From assembly GCA_049323835.1 (NCBI GenBank), contig JBMOOJ010000074.1:1-14383 (forward strand): 14,383 nucleotides of DNA. Reading direction: 5' to 3'. Below, piece after piece: positions 5,879 to 12,778 of the stretch. The translations under genes were made by a program, and so were the position numbers. Under the pieces are notes generated by a model. It was not told the DNA's origin. It worked only from the letters and a program-made list of their open reading frames with translations, and ran no database searches. This DNA is from SG-bin9 sp049323835. GTDB taxonomy: Bacteria > Pseudomonadota > Alphaproteobacteria > Rhizobiales > Xanthobacteraceae. Each line of letters opens with the position of its first letter. Position 1 is the stretch's first letter.

Positions 5879-6583
5879 ATGCCACTCGATCCTGCCATCG
5901 TGCAGACCCTCTCGCAGGTGTCCACCGCGACGCTCACCACCATTCTCCTCAAGAAGGGACTGCGCAACACGTGGCTGCGCGGCACCCTGCCGTTGCGTCC
6001 CGGCCAGCCGCGGCTCGTCGGTCCGGCATTCACGCTGCGCTTCGTGCCCGCGCGCGAGGATCTCGCGACGCCGGAATCGTGGGCTTCGCCGAAATCGACA
6101 CGCGCCGCGATCGAAGCGATGCCGGCGGGCTGTATCGCCGTCGTCGACGCGATGGGCGTCACCGACGCCGGCATCTTCGGCGACATCCTCTGCGCGCGCA
6201 TGAAGAAGCGGAACGTTGCCGGGTTGGTGACCGATGGCGTCGTGCGCGACCTCGCCGGCGTGCTCGGCACGAACCTTCCGGTGTGGTGCCGCGGCCAGGC
6301 CGCGTCGCCATCGGTCGCCGGGCTGACGTTCGTCAACTGGCAGGAGCCGATCGCCTGCGGCGGCGTCGCCGTATTTCCGGACGATCTGATCGTGGTCGAC
6401 GATGACGGCGCGGTCGTCGTTCCGGCGGCGCTCATCGGCACCATCGTTGCCGCCGCGCCGGAACAGGAGCGGATGGAAGCCTGGATCGTGCAGGAGGTCG
6501 AGAACGGCGCGCCGCTGCCGGGCCTCTATCCAATGAACGAGGAAACGAAGAAGCGCTACGCGGCGAGCGTCAGCTGGGCGTAA
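5879..6583 (+). CDS. RraA-like family protein, probable 4-hydroxy-2-oxo-acid aldolase
   Basis: A 234-residue protein of the RraA/HMG-CHA aldolase family. Members are often mislabelled as menaquinone methyltransferase; characterised enzymes are class II (metal-dependent) retro-aldolases of 4-hydroxy-2-oxo acids that release pyruvate. The hallmark DGVVRD occupies residues 119-124, with R123 and D124 matching the substrate-binding arginine and metal-contact aspartate. An upstream FGD at 100-102 fits the conserved Gly-acid segment. The start at 5879 is chosen because GGAG at 5870-5873 lies 5 bases before it; the frame is open much further upstream. RNase E-inhibiting RraA proteins are shorter (about 160 residues), so the catabolic subgroup is more likely. 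It is divergent from the LysR gene and ends 3 bases from convergent ubiA. With the nearby dehydratase it could complete dehydration followed by aldol cleavage. Confidence 0.9.
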   Translation: MPLDPAIVQTLSQVSTATLTTILLKKGLRNTWLRGTLPLRPGQPRLVGPAFTLRFVPAREDLATPESWASPKSTRAAIEAMPAGCIAVVDAMGVTDAGIFGDILCARMKKRNVAGLVTDGVVRDLAGVLGTNLPVWCRGQAASPSVAGLTFVNWQEPIACGGVAVFPDDLIVVDDDGAVVVPAALIGTIVAAAPEQERMEAWIVQEVENGAPLPGLYPMNEETKKRYAASVSWA

Positions 6584-6586
6584 GGA

Positions 6587-7522
6587 TCATGTTCCCGATC
6601 GCAGCAGCGCATCGGCGAGGAGCCCTGCGAACAGCAGCAGCCCGGCATCGCGGTTCGACTTGAACAGCCGCAGGCAGAGCGCGGAGTCGGCAATATCGAG
6701 CCGTGCCACCTGCCAGCCGAGATGCGTACCGAATGCGGCAAGACCGGCGAACGCCGGCCAGCCCGCGCCGGCACGCCACAGCGCCGCACCGATCAGGATC
6801 ACCGCCAGCCCGTAGAAGAACACCAGCGCCGGCTTCGTGCGCTCCGCAAACATCAGCGCGGTCGACTTGATGCCGATCAGCGCGTCGTCCTCGCGATCCT
6901 GATGCGCATAGATCGTGTCGTAGGCGATCACCCAGGCGATCGATCCGGCGTAGAGCAGGAGCGCGGTCGCGTCGAGCCGCGCGAACACCGCGGCAAATCC
7001 CATGAACGCGCCCCACGAGAACGCGAGCCCGAGCACGACCTGCGGCCAGTAGGTGATGCGCTTCATGAACGGATAGATCGCGACCACCAGCAGCGAGGCG
7101 ATGCCGGTCATCACCGCAAAGCCGTTGAACTGAAGCAGCACCGCAAGTCCGATCAGACTCTGAAGCACCGCGAATGCGAGCGCCTGCCACACGCTGACTT
7201 GTCCCGACGGGATCGGCCGCGAGCGCGTGCGTTCGACGCTGCCGTCGAGATTACGGTCGGTGATGTCGTTCCAGGTGCAGCCCGCACCGCGCATCACGAA
7301 TGCGCCGATGAAAAACAGCGCGAGCATCGCCGGCAATTGTTTCAGATCGCGCGCCATGCCGCAGGCGAGCGCTGCCGACCACCAGCACGGCAGCAGCAGC
7401 AGCCACGCGCCGATCGGCCGGTCGAACCGGGAAAGACGGAGATAGGGACGCAGCCACGACGGCGCGCGAGTATCGACCCAGTTGTGGGTCGAGTCGGCGA
7501 CGCGGCCAGTGGTGTCGATCAT
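6587..7522 (-). CDS. ubiA: 4-hydroxybenzoate polyprenyltransferase
   Basis: A 311-residue integral membrane prenyltransferase that attaches the polyprenyl tail to 4-hydroxybenzoate in ubiquinone synthesis. Both aspartate-rich Mg-diphosphate motifs are present: NDITDRNLD at residues 85-93 and YDTIYAHQDREDD at 201-213. The LSRFDRPIGAWLLLLPCWW segment (30-48) and the KRITYWPQ loop (154-161) are typical of UbiA. About eight or nine hydrophobic helices are visible, and length is normal. The start ATG at 7520-7522 has only a weak upstream ribosome binding site. It lies 10 bases downstream of the proline-rich exported protein gene on the same strand, so the two may be cotranscribed. It is convergent with the RraA-like gene, with no room for a terminator between them. 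Confidence 0.97.
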   Translation of the reverse strand: MIDTTGRVADSTHNWVDTRAPSWLRPYLRLSRFDRPIGAWLLLLPCWWSAALACGMARDLKQLPAMLALFFIGAFVMRGAGCTWNDITDRNLDGSVERTRSRPIPSGQVSVWQALAFAVLQSLIGLAVLLQFNGFAVMTGIASLLVVAIYPFMKRITYWPQVVLGLAFSWGAFMGFAAVFARLDATALLLYAGSIAWVIAYDTIYAHQDREDDALIGIKSTALMFAERTKPALVFFYGLAVILIGAALWRAGAGWPAFAGLAAFGTHLGWQVARLDIADSALCLRLFKSNRDAGLLLFAGLLADALLRSGT

Positions 7523-7532
7523 GGCCGCCCGG

Positions 7533-8327
7533 TCATCGGGCGAGAACGTTGCCGCTCAGCGTGTCGAAAGTGCTGCCGCCGCTGCGCTTGGTCCTGTTGG
7601 CCTCGGGCAATGCGACGGAACCCAGCGCTTCGCTCAAGCTCGGCCCGGCCGGGGCAGCAGGCGCGGCCTGCTGCTGTTTCGCCGCGTTGCAGACCTGCTT
7701 CAACAGCTTGTCGGTCGTCGCCCGCCCTTGCTTCAGCTGGTTGGGAATCTCGTCCGGAATGCCGCAGCGCCGCTGATTGGCAACGACGTACTTCATCAGT
7801 TTGAGTTCGGCAGCCGAGAAACTCCTGATCAGTCCGCAGGCTTCCTGTGCAGATGCGCGGCGATCGCTCGCAGCCTTGATCGCCTTGCCGCGTTTTTCGG
7901 TTTCGTCGCGCAGTGGTTTGAACTCGGCCAGGCATGCGGCTCCTGGATCGCCACCACCGCCCGGCGGTGGGGGTGCGGCCAGTCCGCCGCCCATTCCGGT
8001 CACCGGTGCAACGCCACCGGATGGAAATGCGGCCTGCGAGGCCGGCGCGCCGTTGACCGGCGGAAATGGCGATGAACCGCCGCCGTTCACCGGCGGGAAC
8101 GGCGACGCGCTCCGCGGGCCCGATGCAGCTGGCTGCGATGCAGCGCCCGCACCGTTGACCGGCGGGAACGGGGAATTGGCATTAGCTGGCTGGGAGGGAG
8201 CTGTCGCGTTCGGCAACGGCGCAGGGAAGGCACCCTGCGCGCGAAGATCGGCCGCATAGACGGCGATGGCGGCCATCGCCAGCGGCGCCAGCCAGACCTT
8301 TGGCCCAACGAGACGAGGGAAATTCAA
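7533..8327 (-). CDS. Exported proline-rich repeat protein with four cysteines, unknown function
   Basis: I do not recognise a named family, though similar proteins next to ubiA in Bradyrhizobium-type genomes are annotated hypothetical. The preferred start is a TTG at 8325-8327, because GGAGG lies 7 bases before it and a signal peptide follows (VWLAPLAMAAIAVYAA at 11-26, cleavage probably near RAQ-G at 31-32). This gives 264 residues. An in-frame ATG at 8352-8354 and a TTG at 8421-8423 lack good ribosome binding sites. Residues about 33-130 are low-complexity Pro/Gly/Ala/Ser with three PFPPVNG copies (53-59, 76-82, 87-93) and a PPPPGGGG hinge. Residues 131-220 are charged and helical, with cysteines at 132, 164, 188 and 213 that could form two disulfides in the periplasm. 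The tail is again low complexity. It may be cotranscribed with ubiA. Confidence 0.85.
   Translation of the reverse strand: MNFPRLVGPKVWLAPLAMAAIAVYAADLRAQGAFPAPLPNATAPSQPANANSPFPPVNGAGAASQPAASGPRSASPFPPVNGGGSSPFPPVNGAPASQAAFPSGGVAPVTGMGGGLAAPPPPGGGGDPGAACLAEFKPLRDETEKRGKAIKAASDRRASAQEACGLIRSFSAAELKLMKYVVANQRRCGIPDEIPNQLKQGRATTDKLLKQVCNAAKQQQAAPAAPAGPSLSEALGSVALPEANRTKRSGGSTFDTLSGNVLAR
8050..8175 (-). repeat. Three 24-bp repeats encoding PFPPVNG
   Basis: Copies at about 8050-8073, 8083-8106 and 8152-8175 share CCGTT(G/C)ACCGGCGG(G/A)AA on the plus strand. They encode the SPFPPVNG unit on the minus strand. Spacing is uneven (9 and 45 bases), so this is a dispersed in-gene repeat, likely to vary in copy number between strains. 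Confidence 0.75.
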
Positions 8328-8420
8328 GATGCTTCCTCCAGCCAGCTCCGGCATCTCTGGTGCCGCGGTTCGGACATTGGCTCCATCCGAGGACGTTGTA
8401 CGATTCCTGAAAGGCCCTAA

Positions 8421-8453
8421 CAACCCGTGTTCAACCCTTGTTCAACCCTTGGA
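8421..8453. repeat. Three tandem 11-bp iterons
   Basis: CAACCCGTGTT (8421-8431), CAACCCTTGTT (8432-8442) and CAACCCTTGGA (8443-8453) are head-to-tail 11-bp units. They lie in the divergent region between the exported-protein gene (start 8327) and rsmE (start 8556). An 11-bp period is near one helical turn, as expected if a protein binds along one face. No binding protein is known to me for this motif. Confidence 0.7.
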
Positions 8454-8457
8454 TTTT

Positions 8458-8482
8458 GGCGGCAACGCGGCGCTTTGCCGCC
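8458..8482. other. Hairpin next to the iterons
   Basis: GGCGGCAA at 8458-8465 and TTGCCGCC at 8475-8482 are perfect 8-bp inverted arms with a 9-base loop. They immediately follow the iterons in the divergent region before rsmE. There is no downstream T run on the plus strand. On the minus strand the stem is followed by AAAATCC, so intrinsic termination is unlikely. Confidence 0.45.
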
Positions 8483-8490
8483 AGATGACG

Positions 8491-8518
8491 TGGCAAGCCT
8501 GGTCCATTCGGCTAAGAA
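8491..8518 (+). promoter_or_regulatory. Weak promoter candidate for rsmE
   Basis: TGGCAA at 8491-8496 and TAAGAA at 8513-8518, within GCTAAGAAC, are spaced 16 bases. The second element partly fits the GCTA-type -10 seen in alphaproteobacterial housekeeping promoters. It lies about 37 bases upstream of the rsmE start. The match is modest. Confidence 0.25.
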
Positions 8519-8555
8519 CACCGCAACGTGATGGCTGCCGAAGGCCCGTTAACAC

Positions 8556-9329
8556 ATGGCACGCTCCGATTTCCAGAGCCCGCGGCTCTATATCGACGCT
8601 CCGCTCGCCGCGAACGCGACGGTTCCGCTCGACCGCGACCACGGCAACTACCTCGGCAACGTGCTGCGGCTGAAAGCCGGCGACGCCGTGCTGGTCTTCA
8701 ACGGCCGTGACGGCGAATGGCGCAGCGTGATCGAAGGCGCGAAGCGGCCATCGATGTTGCGGATCGATGCGCAAACGCGCGCCCAAAGTTTGCCGTCAGA
8801 TTTGCGCTACGTGTTCGCGCCGCTGAAACACGCGCGGCTCGACTATATGGTGCAGAAAGCCGTGGAAATGGGCGCATCGCACCTGCAGCCGGTTCTGACC
8901 CGCTTCACGCAGGTGAACCGCGTCAATCTCGAACGCATGCGCGCCAATGTGATCGAGGCGGCGGAACAGTGCGGCATTCTCAATATCGCCGATGTCGCAG
9001 AACCGCTTCCGCTTGAGCGATTCCTCGCCACGCGCGACGGCAACCGCCTGCTGATCTTCTGCGACGAGGACGCGGATGTGGCGAATCCGGTCGCAGCGCT
9101 GCAATCCGCGACCGTGAGCGGCGTCGATGTCCTGATCGGGCCGGAGGGCGGATTTGCCCCCGACGAGCGCGAGCAACTGTTGCGGCAATCCTGTGTCCGC
9201 CGCCTGTCACTGGGCCCGCGTATCCTGCGCGCCGACACGGCGGCCGTCGCCGCACTCGCCGTGGTTCAGACCGCCCTTGGTGATTGGAACGTTGGCGACT
9301 GGAACCTTGGGGACCGCAACAAAGGCTGA
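8556..9329 (+). CDS. rsmE: 16S rRNA (uracil-1498-N3)-methyltransferase
   Basis: A 257-residue SPOUT-family methyltransferase that makes m3U1498 in 16S rRNA using S-adenosylmethionine. An N-terminal PUA-like domain (about 1-75, with NYLGNVLRLKAGD at 31-43) precedes the knotted methyltransferase domain. Signatures are KAVEMG (101-106), EAAEQCG (134-140), IGPEGGF (194-200) and LGPRILRADTA (219-229), the last two lining the SAM pocket. After the domain ends, near residue 241, there is an odd tail of pentapeptide repeats, GDWNV-GDWNL-GDRNK, encoded by three 15-bp units. The ATG at 8556 gives the conserved N-terminus; the ribosome binding site is poor, with GAAGG about 11 bases upstream. It is divergent from the exported-protein gene and is followed by a 186-base gap before hisZ. 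Confidence 0.96.
   Translation: MARSDFQSPRLYIDAPLAANATVPLDRDHGNYLGNVLRLKAGDAVLVFNGRDGEWRSVIEGAKRPSMLRIDAQTRAQSLPSDLRYVFAPLKHARLDYMVQKAVEMGASHLQPVLTRFTQVNRVNLERMRANVIEAAEQCGILNIADVAEPLPLERFLATRDGNRLLIFCDEDADVANPVAALQSATVSGVDVLIGPEGGFAPDEREQLLRQSCVRRLSLGPRILRADTAAVAALAVVQTALGDWNVGDWNLGDRNKG
9279..9323 (+). repeat. Three 15-bp repeats in the rsmE 3' end
   Basis: Units at 9279-9293, 9294-9308 and 9309-9323 encode GDWNV, GDWNL and GDRNK, just before the stop codon. They lie beyond the conserved enzyme fold, so copy-number change would not disturb the active site. Confidence 0.7.
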
Positions 9330-9360
9330 TATGCACGCTCAGGTTGTGCGGCCCGTGTAT

Positions 9361-9380
9361 CCGGGCTCGAACCGGCCCGG
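9361..9380 (+). terminator. Hairpin after rsmE
   Basis: CCGGGC at 9361-9366 and GCCCGG at 9375-9380 form a perfect 6-bp stem with an 8-base loop, 31 bases after the rsmE stop. It could end the rsmE transcript, but it has no T tract. The rest of the 9330-9515 gap shows no convincing gene or RNA. Confidence 0.3.
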
Positions 9381-9515
9381 CCTCCGGCTCGTCAGATGAT
9401 CCGCCGGGCCTTCGACGCGGAATCGTTAAGCGAGCTTCGTGATCGAGGTCGAAACCCGCCCTGCCGCATGGTAGAGCGCAGTCCCTTTTGAAGACATGAC
9501 TTTCTGGATGTGACC

Positions 9516-10664
9516 ATGGACCGACCCGCCGCCCCGCGCGCGCCAGCATCCGCTGTTCCGGCGGAAGCCTTGCTGTCGTCTTTCGTGCAGGCCGGCTACG
9601 TCCATGCCGAGCCGCCGGTGTTGCAGCCGGCCGAGCCGTTTCTCGACCTCTCGGGCGAGGACATCCGCAAGAGCCTTTATCTGACGACCGACGCGGGCGG
9701 CGAGGAACTGTGCCTGCGGCCGGACCTCACCATCCCCGTGGCGCGCGATTACCTGAAATCGGCGAACGCGGGACGTCCGGCTGGCTTCTGTTATCTCGCG
9801 CCGGTGTTCCGCTATCGCGGTTCGCGGCCGAGCGAGTTCCTCCAGGCGGGCGCTGAATCCTTCGGCCGCGACGACAAGGCCGCCGCCGACGCCGAAATGC
9901 TGGCGCTGGCGCTGAAAGCCGTCGGCGCGGTCGGCATCCGCGATGTCGAAATCCGCACCGGCGACGTGGCGCTGTTCGCGGCGCTCGTCAATGCGTTCGA
10001 CCTGCCGCCGGTCTGGAAGCGGCGGCTCTTGAAAGACTTCAACCGCAAGGCCAACCTCGCGCAGGACATCGAGCAGATGACGCTCGCGAGCGTCGCACGC
10101 CCGCATGAGTATGCCGGCGTCGTTGCCGCACTCGCCGGCTCCGACCGCAAGGCGGCGCTCGCGCTCGTCACCGACCTGATGTCGATCGCCGGCGCGACCA
10201 GCCTCGGCGGACGCTCGGTGCCCGAGATCGCCGACCGCTTCCTCGAACAATCGACGCTGAAGGGCGGCGCATTCCCCGCCGACGCGCTGCGCGTGATCCA
10301 GCGCTTCCTCGCCATCAGCGGCGAACCGGATCAGGCGCTTGCGGACCTGCGCGCGCTCGCAAACGAGGCGCGCCTCGATATCGGCGCGCCGATCGATCAG
10401 CTCGAAAGCCGTATCGGCTTCATGGCTGCGCACGGCATCGATACGTCGGCGATCCGTTTCTCGACCGCGTTCGGCCGCGGCCTCGACTACTACACCGGTT
10501 TCGAATTCGAACTGCATGCGCGCGGCAACGGCCCCGAGCCGCTGGTCGCCGGCGGCCGCTATGACGGATTGATGACGCAGCTCGGTTCGCCGGCGCCGAT
10601 CGCCGCGGTCGGCTTCTCGATCTGGGTCGATGCACTGATGCAATACGCGGGAGGCGCGGCATGA
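9516..10664 (+). CDS. hisZ: ATP phosphoribosyltransferase regulatory subunit
   Basis: A 382-residue HisZ, a paralogue of the class II histidyl-tRNA synthetase catalytic core. It forms a complex with HisG and is required for ATP phosphoribosyltransferase activity and histidine feedback in organisms with short HisG. Synthetase-like signatures are ELCLRPDLTIPVAR (motif 2 lead-in), YLAPVFRYRG..EFLQAGAESFG and, near the C-terminus, FGRGLDYYTGFEFELHA and AGGRYDGL. The long C-terminal anticodon-binding domain of true HisRS is absent, as expected. A GTG at 9510 is an alternative start. The ATG at 9516 is preferred because TGGA at 9505-9508 is better spaced for it. Its TGA overlaps the hisG ATG as ATGA, so the two are translationally coupled, consistent with subunits of one complex. 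Confidence 0.96.
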   Translation: MDRPAAPRAPASAVPAEALLSSFVQAGYVHAEPPVLQPAEPFLDLSGEDIRKSLYLTTDAGGEELCLRPDLTIPVARDYLKSANAGRPAGFCYLAPVFRYRGSRPSEFLQAGAESFGRDDKAAADAEMLALALKAVGAVGIRDVEIRTGDVALFAALVNAFDLPPVWKRRLLKDFNRKANLAQDIEQMTLASVARPHEYAGVVAALAGSDRKAALALVTDLMSIAGATSLGGRSVPEIADRFLEQSTLKGGAFPADALRVIQRFLAISGEPDQALADLRALANEARLDIGAPIDQLESRIGFMAAHGIDTSAIRFSTAFGRGLDYYTGFEFELHARGNGPEPLVAGGRYDGLMTQLGSPAPIAAVGFSIWVDALMQYAGGAA

Positions 10665-11635
10665 GCACGCTCGTCGTCGCCGTCCCCTCGAAGGGACGTT
10701 TGCAGGAGAACGCCGAGGCGTTCTTCGCCCGCGCCGGCCTCGCACTCGCGAAATCCGGCGGCGCCCGCGACTATCGCGGCGCCATGGTCAACATCGACAA
10801 CGTCGAGATCGCCTACCTGTCGGCGAGCGAGATCGCGGCCAACCTTGCGCGCGGCAGTGTGCACCTCGGCGTCACCGGCGAGGATCTGGTGCGCGAGAGC
10901 ATCGTCGATGCCGACAAGCGCGTCGCGATGATCGCGCCGCTCGGCTTCGGCAGCGCCAACGTGGTGGTCGCGGTGCCTCAGGCATGGATCGACGTGCGCA
11001 CCATGGCCGACCTCGACGATGTCACGACCGGCTTCCGCGCCCAGCACAATCACCGCATGCGGGTGGCGACCAAGTACATCAACCTCACGCGCGCGTTTTT
11101 TGCATCCCATAACGTCGTCGATTACCGGATCGTCGAAAGCGCCGGTGCGACCGAGGGCGCCCCCGCGACCGGCGCGGCCGAATTGATCGTCGACATCACC
11201 ACGACCGGCGCGACACTCGCCGCCAACGGGCTGAAGGTGCTGGATGACGGCGTCATCCTGCGCAGCCAGGCCAATCTCGTCGCGTCGAAGAATGCCGACT
11301 GGTCGCGCGAGGCGCGCGAAAGCGCCCGCGTCATCCTCGACCACATCGCCGCACGCGCGCGCGCCACGAAGTACCGCGAGGTGCGCACCCGCTTCACCGG
11401 CGCGACGGCCGAACTGCTGTCGCAAGCCGAGCGCTCGTTCGGCGTGGTGCTGCCGTTCGGCGGACCGACCTCGTCGGGCATGATCACCCTGCACTGCCCG
11501 CCCGCGCAGCTTTATGCGCTCGGCAGCTTCCTGCGCGACCACGGCGCGGAGACGGTGTCGGTCGGCTCGCTCGACTACGTATTCGACCGGGACAACCCGC
11601 TGTTCGCGAGGCTGGAAGCATTTCTTGGCCGATAA
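10661..11635 (+). CDS. hisG: ATP phosphoribosyltransferase catalytic subunit
   Basis: A 324-residue cytoplasmic enzyme catalysing the first step of histidine synthesis (ATP + PRPP to phosphoribosyl-ATP). The two-lobe periplasmic-binding-like catalytic part has VPSKGRLQENA (8-18), GVTGEDLV (70-77) and the PRPP-binding loop ELIVDITTTGATL (174-186). It is longer than typical HisZ-dependent short HisG proteins (about 200-230 residues). Residues about 236-324 form an added domain (LPFGG...MITLHCP...LRDHGAETVSVGSLDYVF) that looks loosely like the ACT-like HisG_C domain of long HisG proteins. The ATG overlaps the hisZ stop. The gene ends 87 bases before the glycosyltransferase gene; short GC-rich inverted repeats lie there but no clear intrinsic terminator. 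Confidence 0.97.
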   Translation: MSTLVVAVPSKGRLQENAEAFFARAGLALAKSGGARDYRGAMVNIDNVEIAYLSASEIAANLARGSVHLGVTGEDLVRESIVDADKRVAMIAPLGFGSANVVVAVPQAWIDVRTMADLDDVTTGFRAQHNHRMRVATKYINLTRAFFASHNVVDYRIVESAGATEGAPATGAAELIVDITTTGATLAANGLKVLDDGVILRSQANLVASKNADWSREARESARVILDHIAARARATKYREVRTRFTGATAELLSQAERSFGVVLPFGGPTSSGMITLHCPPAQLYALGSFLRDHGAETVSVGSLDYVFDRDNPLFARLEAFLGR

Positions 11636-11664
11636 CCTGGCCGACAAGATGAGCGCCGGCGTTG

Positions 11665-11693
11665 TGGCAAAGCGGCTTGCCGGTTCATATACT
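11665..11693 (+). promoter_or_regulatory. Candidate promoter of the glycosyltransferase-deacetylase operon
   Basis: TGGCAA at 11665-11670 and TATACT at 11688-11693 are separated by 17 bases. A transcript would start about 20-25 bases before the ATG at 11723. The -10 is unusually good for this GC-rich window. Inverted GGCAA/TTGCC arms (11666-11670, 11677-11681) overlap the -35, which may mean a hairpin or a bound repressor. Confidence 0.45.
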
Positions 11694-11722
11694 GTTCATG
11701 ATCGCTTCGCAGGATTCGATCC

Positions 11723-12778
11723 ATGACGCCGATCGCCGATATCTCGAACATGTCTGAATCCACCCCCGCTTCGCGGGTGCTGTCCATCGTCGTCCCCGCC
11801 TACAACGAAGCCATTGGCCTCGCGCGGCTGCATGAGCGGCTTGGCGCGCTGGCAGCCAAGCTGAAACAGCGTTTCGGCGTTGCGACCGAGATTGTGTACG
11901 TCGACGATGGCAGCCGTGACGACACGCTGAAGATCGCTCGGGCCTTGCCTGCCGACCACGCCGACGTGCAGGTGATCTCGCTGTCGCGCAATTTCGGCAA
12001 GGAAGCTGCACTGATGGCCGGTCTTGACCATGCCCGTCCCGGCGCGGTCATGTTCATGGACGGCGACGGTCAGCATTCACCCGATCTTGCCGAGACACTC
12101 GTCGCGCACTGGATCGACGACGATTACGACGTGGTCTTCACCGCCAAAGCCAACCGCGACAACGAATCCCCGGCGAAGCGCCTGCTCGGCCGCGGCTTCT
12201 ACGCCATGATCAACTGGGGCGCGCGGCACAAGATTCCCGAAGACGCCGGCGATTTCCGTCTGCTGTCACCGCGCGCGGCCGCGGCACTGCGGCAATTGCC
12301 GGAACGCAACCGCTTCTTCAAGGGGCTCGCAAGCTGGATCGGTTTCCGCCAGAAGCGCGTCGACTACGAACCGGAAGCACGCGCCCATGGCGCCAGTTCG
12401 TTCAATCCGCGCGCGCTGATCGGCCTGTCGATCGAGGGCATGACGTCGTTTTCCGTCGCGCCGCTGCGGATGGCGAGCCTGTTCGGCGCACTGTTCGCGG
12501 CGATCGCCTTCATCTTCGGATTGACGATCCTCTGGGAAACCATCGTCGACGGCAAGTCTGTCCCCGGCTATCCGTCGCTGATGGTCGGCATGATGACGAT
12601 CGGCGGCGTGCAGCTGATCATGATCGGCGTCGTCGGCGAGTACATCGGCAAGATTCTCTCCGAGCTGAAGCGGCGGCCGATCTACTTCGTCGCCGAACAC
12701 AGCATCAAGCGCGGCGAGCAAGCCGCACCCGTTGCCAGCGATCCTGACCGGAATCCCAACCGGACCGCCGCGGAATGA
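11723..12778 (+). CDS. GT2-family glycosyltransferase, polyprenyl-phosphate (DPM1/GtrB/ArnC) type
   Basis: A 351-residue membrane-anchored glycosyltransferase that likely moves a sugar from a nucleotide donor to undecaprenyl phosphate on the cytoplasmic face. The GT-A domain has VPAYNE (24-29), VDDGSRDDT (60-68) and the metal-binding DGDGQHSPD (113-121). GDFRLLSP (176-183) and ERNRFFKG (194-201) are typical of the DPM1/GtrB/ArnC branch. Two C-terminal transmembrane segments follow (about 251-273 and 284-306), then a conserved-looking GEYIGKILSELKRRPIYFV juxtamembrane helix and a hydrophilic tail. AGGA at 11711-11714, 8 bases before the ATG at 11723, supports this start; an ATG at 11750 has none. 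Its TGA overlaps the next gene's ATG, so it is coupled to the YdjC-type deacetylase. The sugar is unknown, but an N-acetylated one would fit the partner. Confidence 0.94.
   Translation: MTPIADISNMSESTPASRVLSIVVPAYNEAIGLARLHERLGALAAKLKQRFGVATEIVYVDDGSRDDTLKIARALPADHADVQVISLSRNFGKEAALMAGLDHARPGAVMFMDGDGQHSPDLAETLVAHWIDDDYDVVFTAKANRDNESPAKRLLGRGFYAMINWGARHKIPEDAGDFRLLSPRAAAALRQLPERNRFFKGLASWIGFRQKRVDYEPEARAHGASSFNPRALIGLSIEGMTSFSVAPLRMASLFGALFAAIAFIFGLTILWETIVDGKSVPGYPSLMVGMMTIGGVQLIMIGVVGEYIGKILSELKRRPIYFVAEHSIKRGEQAAPVASDPDRNPNRTAAE

Noticed and set aside
9345..9395. TTCGAGCCC on the minus strand, resembling a tRNA T-loop
   Set aside because: The flanking bases give only a 4-bp T-stem with a mismatch, and no acceptor stem, anticodon arm or CCA can be assembled around it.
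9426..10745. Long open frame antisense to hisZ (about 440 codons), with similar antisense frames over hisG, the deacetylase and the dehydratase
   Set aside because: These are shadows of GC-rich codon bias. They have Arg/Ala/His-rich compositions without family features, and they oppose clearly identified genes.
11624..11645. Hairpin across the hisG stop codon (GGCC at 11627-11630 and 11639-11642) as an intrinsic terminator
   Set aside because: The stem is 4 bp, needs a bulge to extend, and lacks a T tract; it is no better than chance at this GC content.
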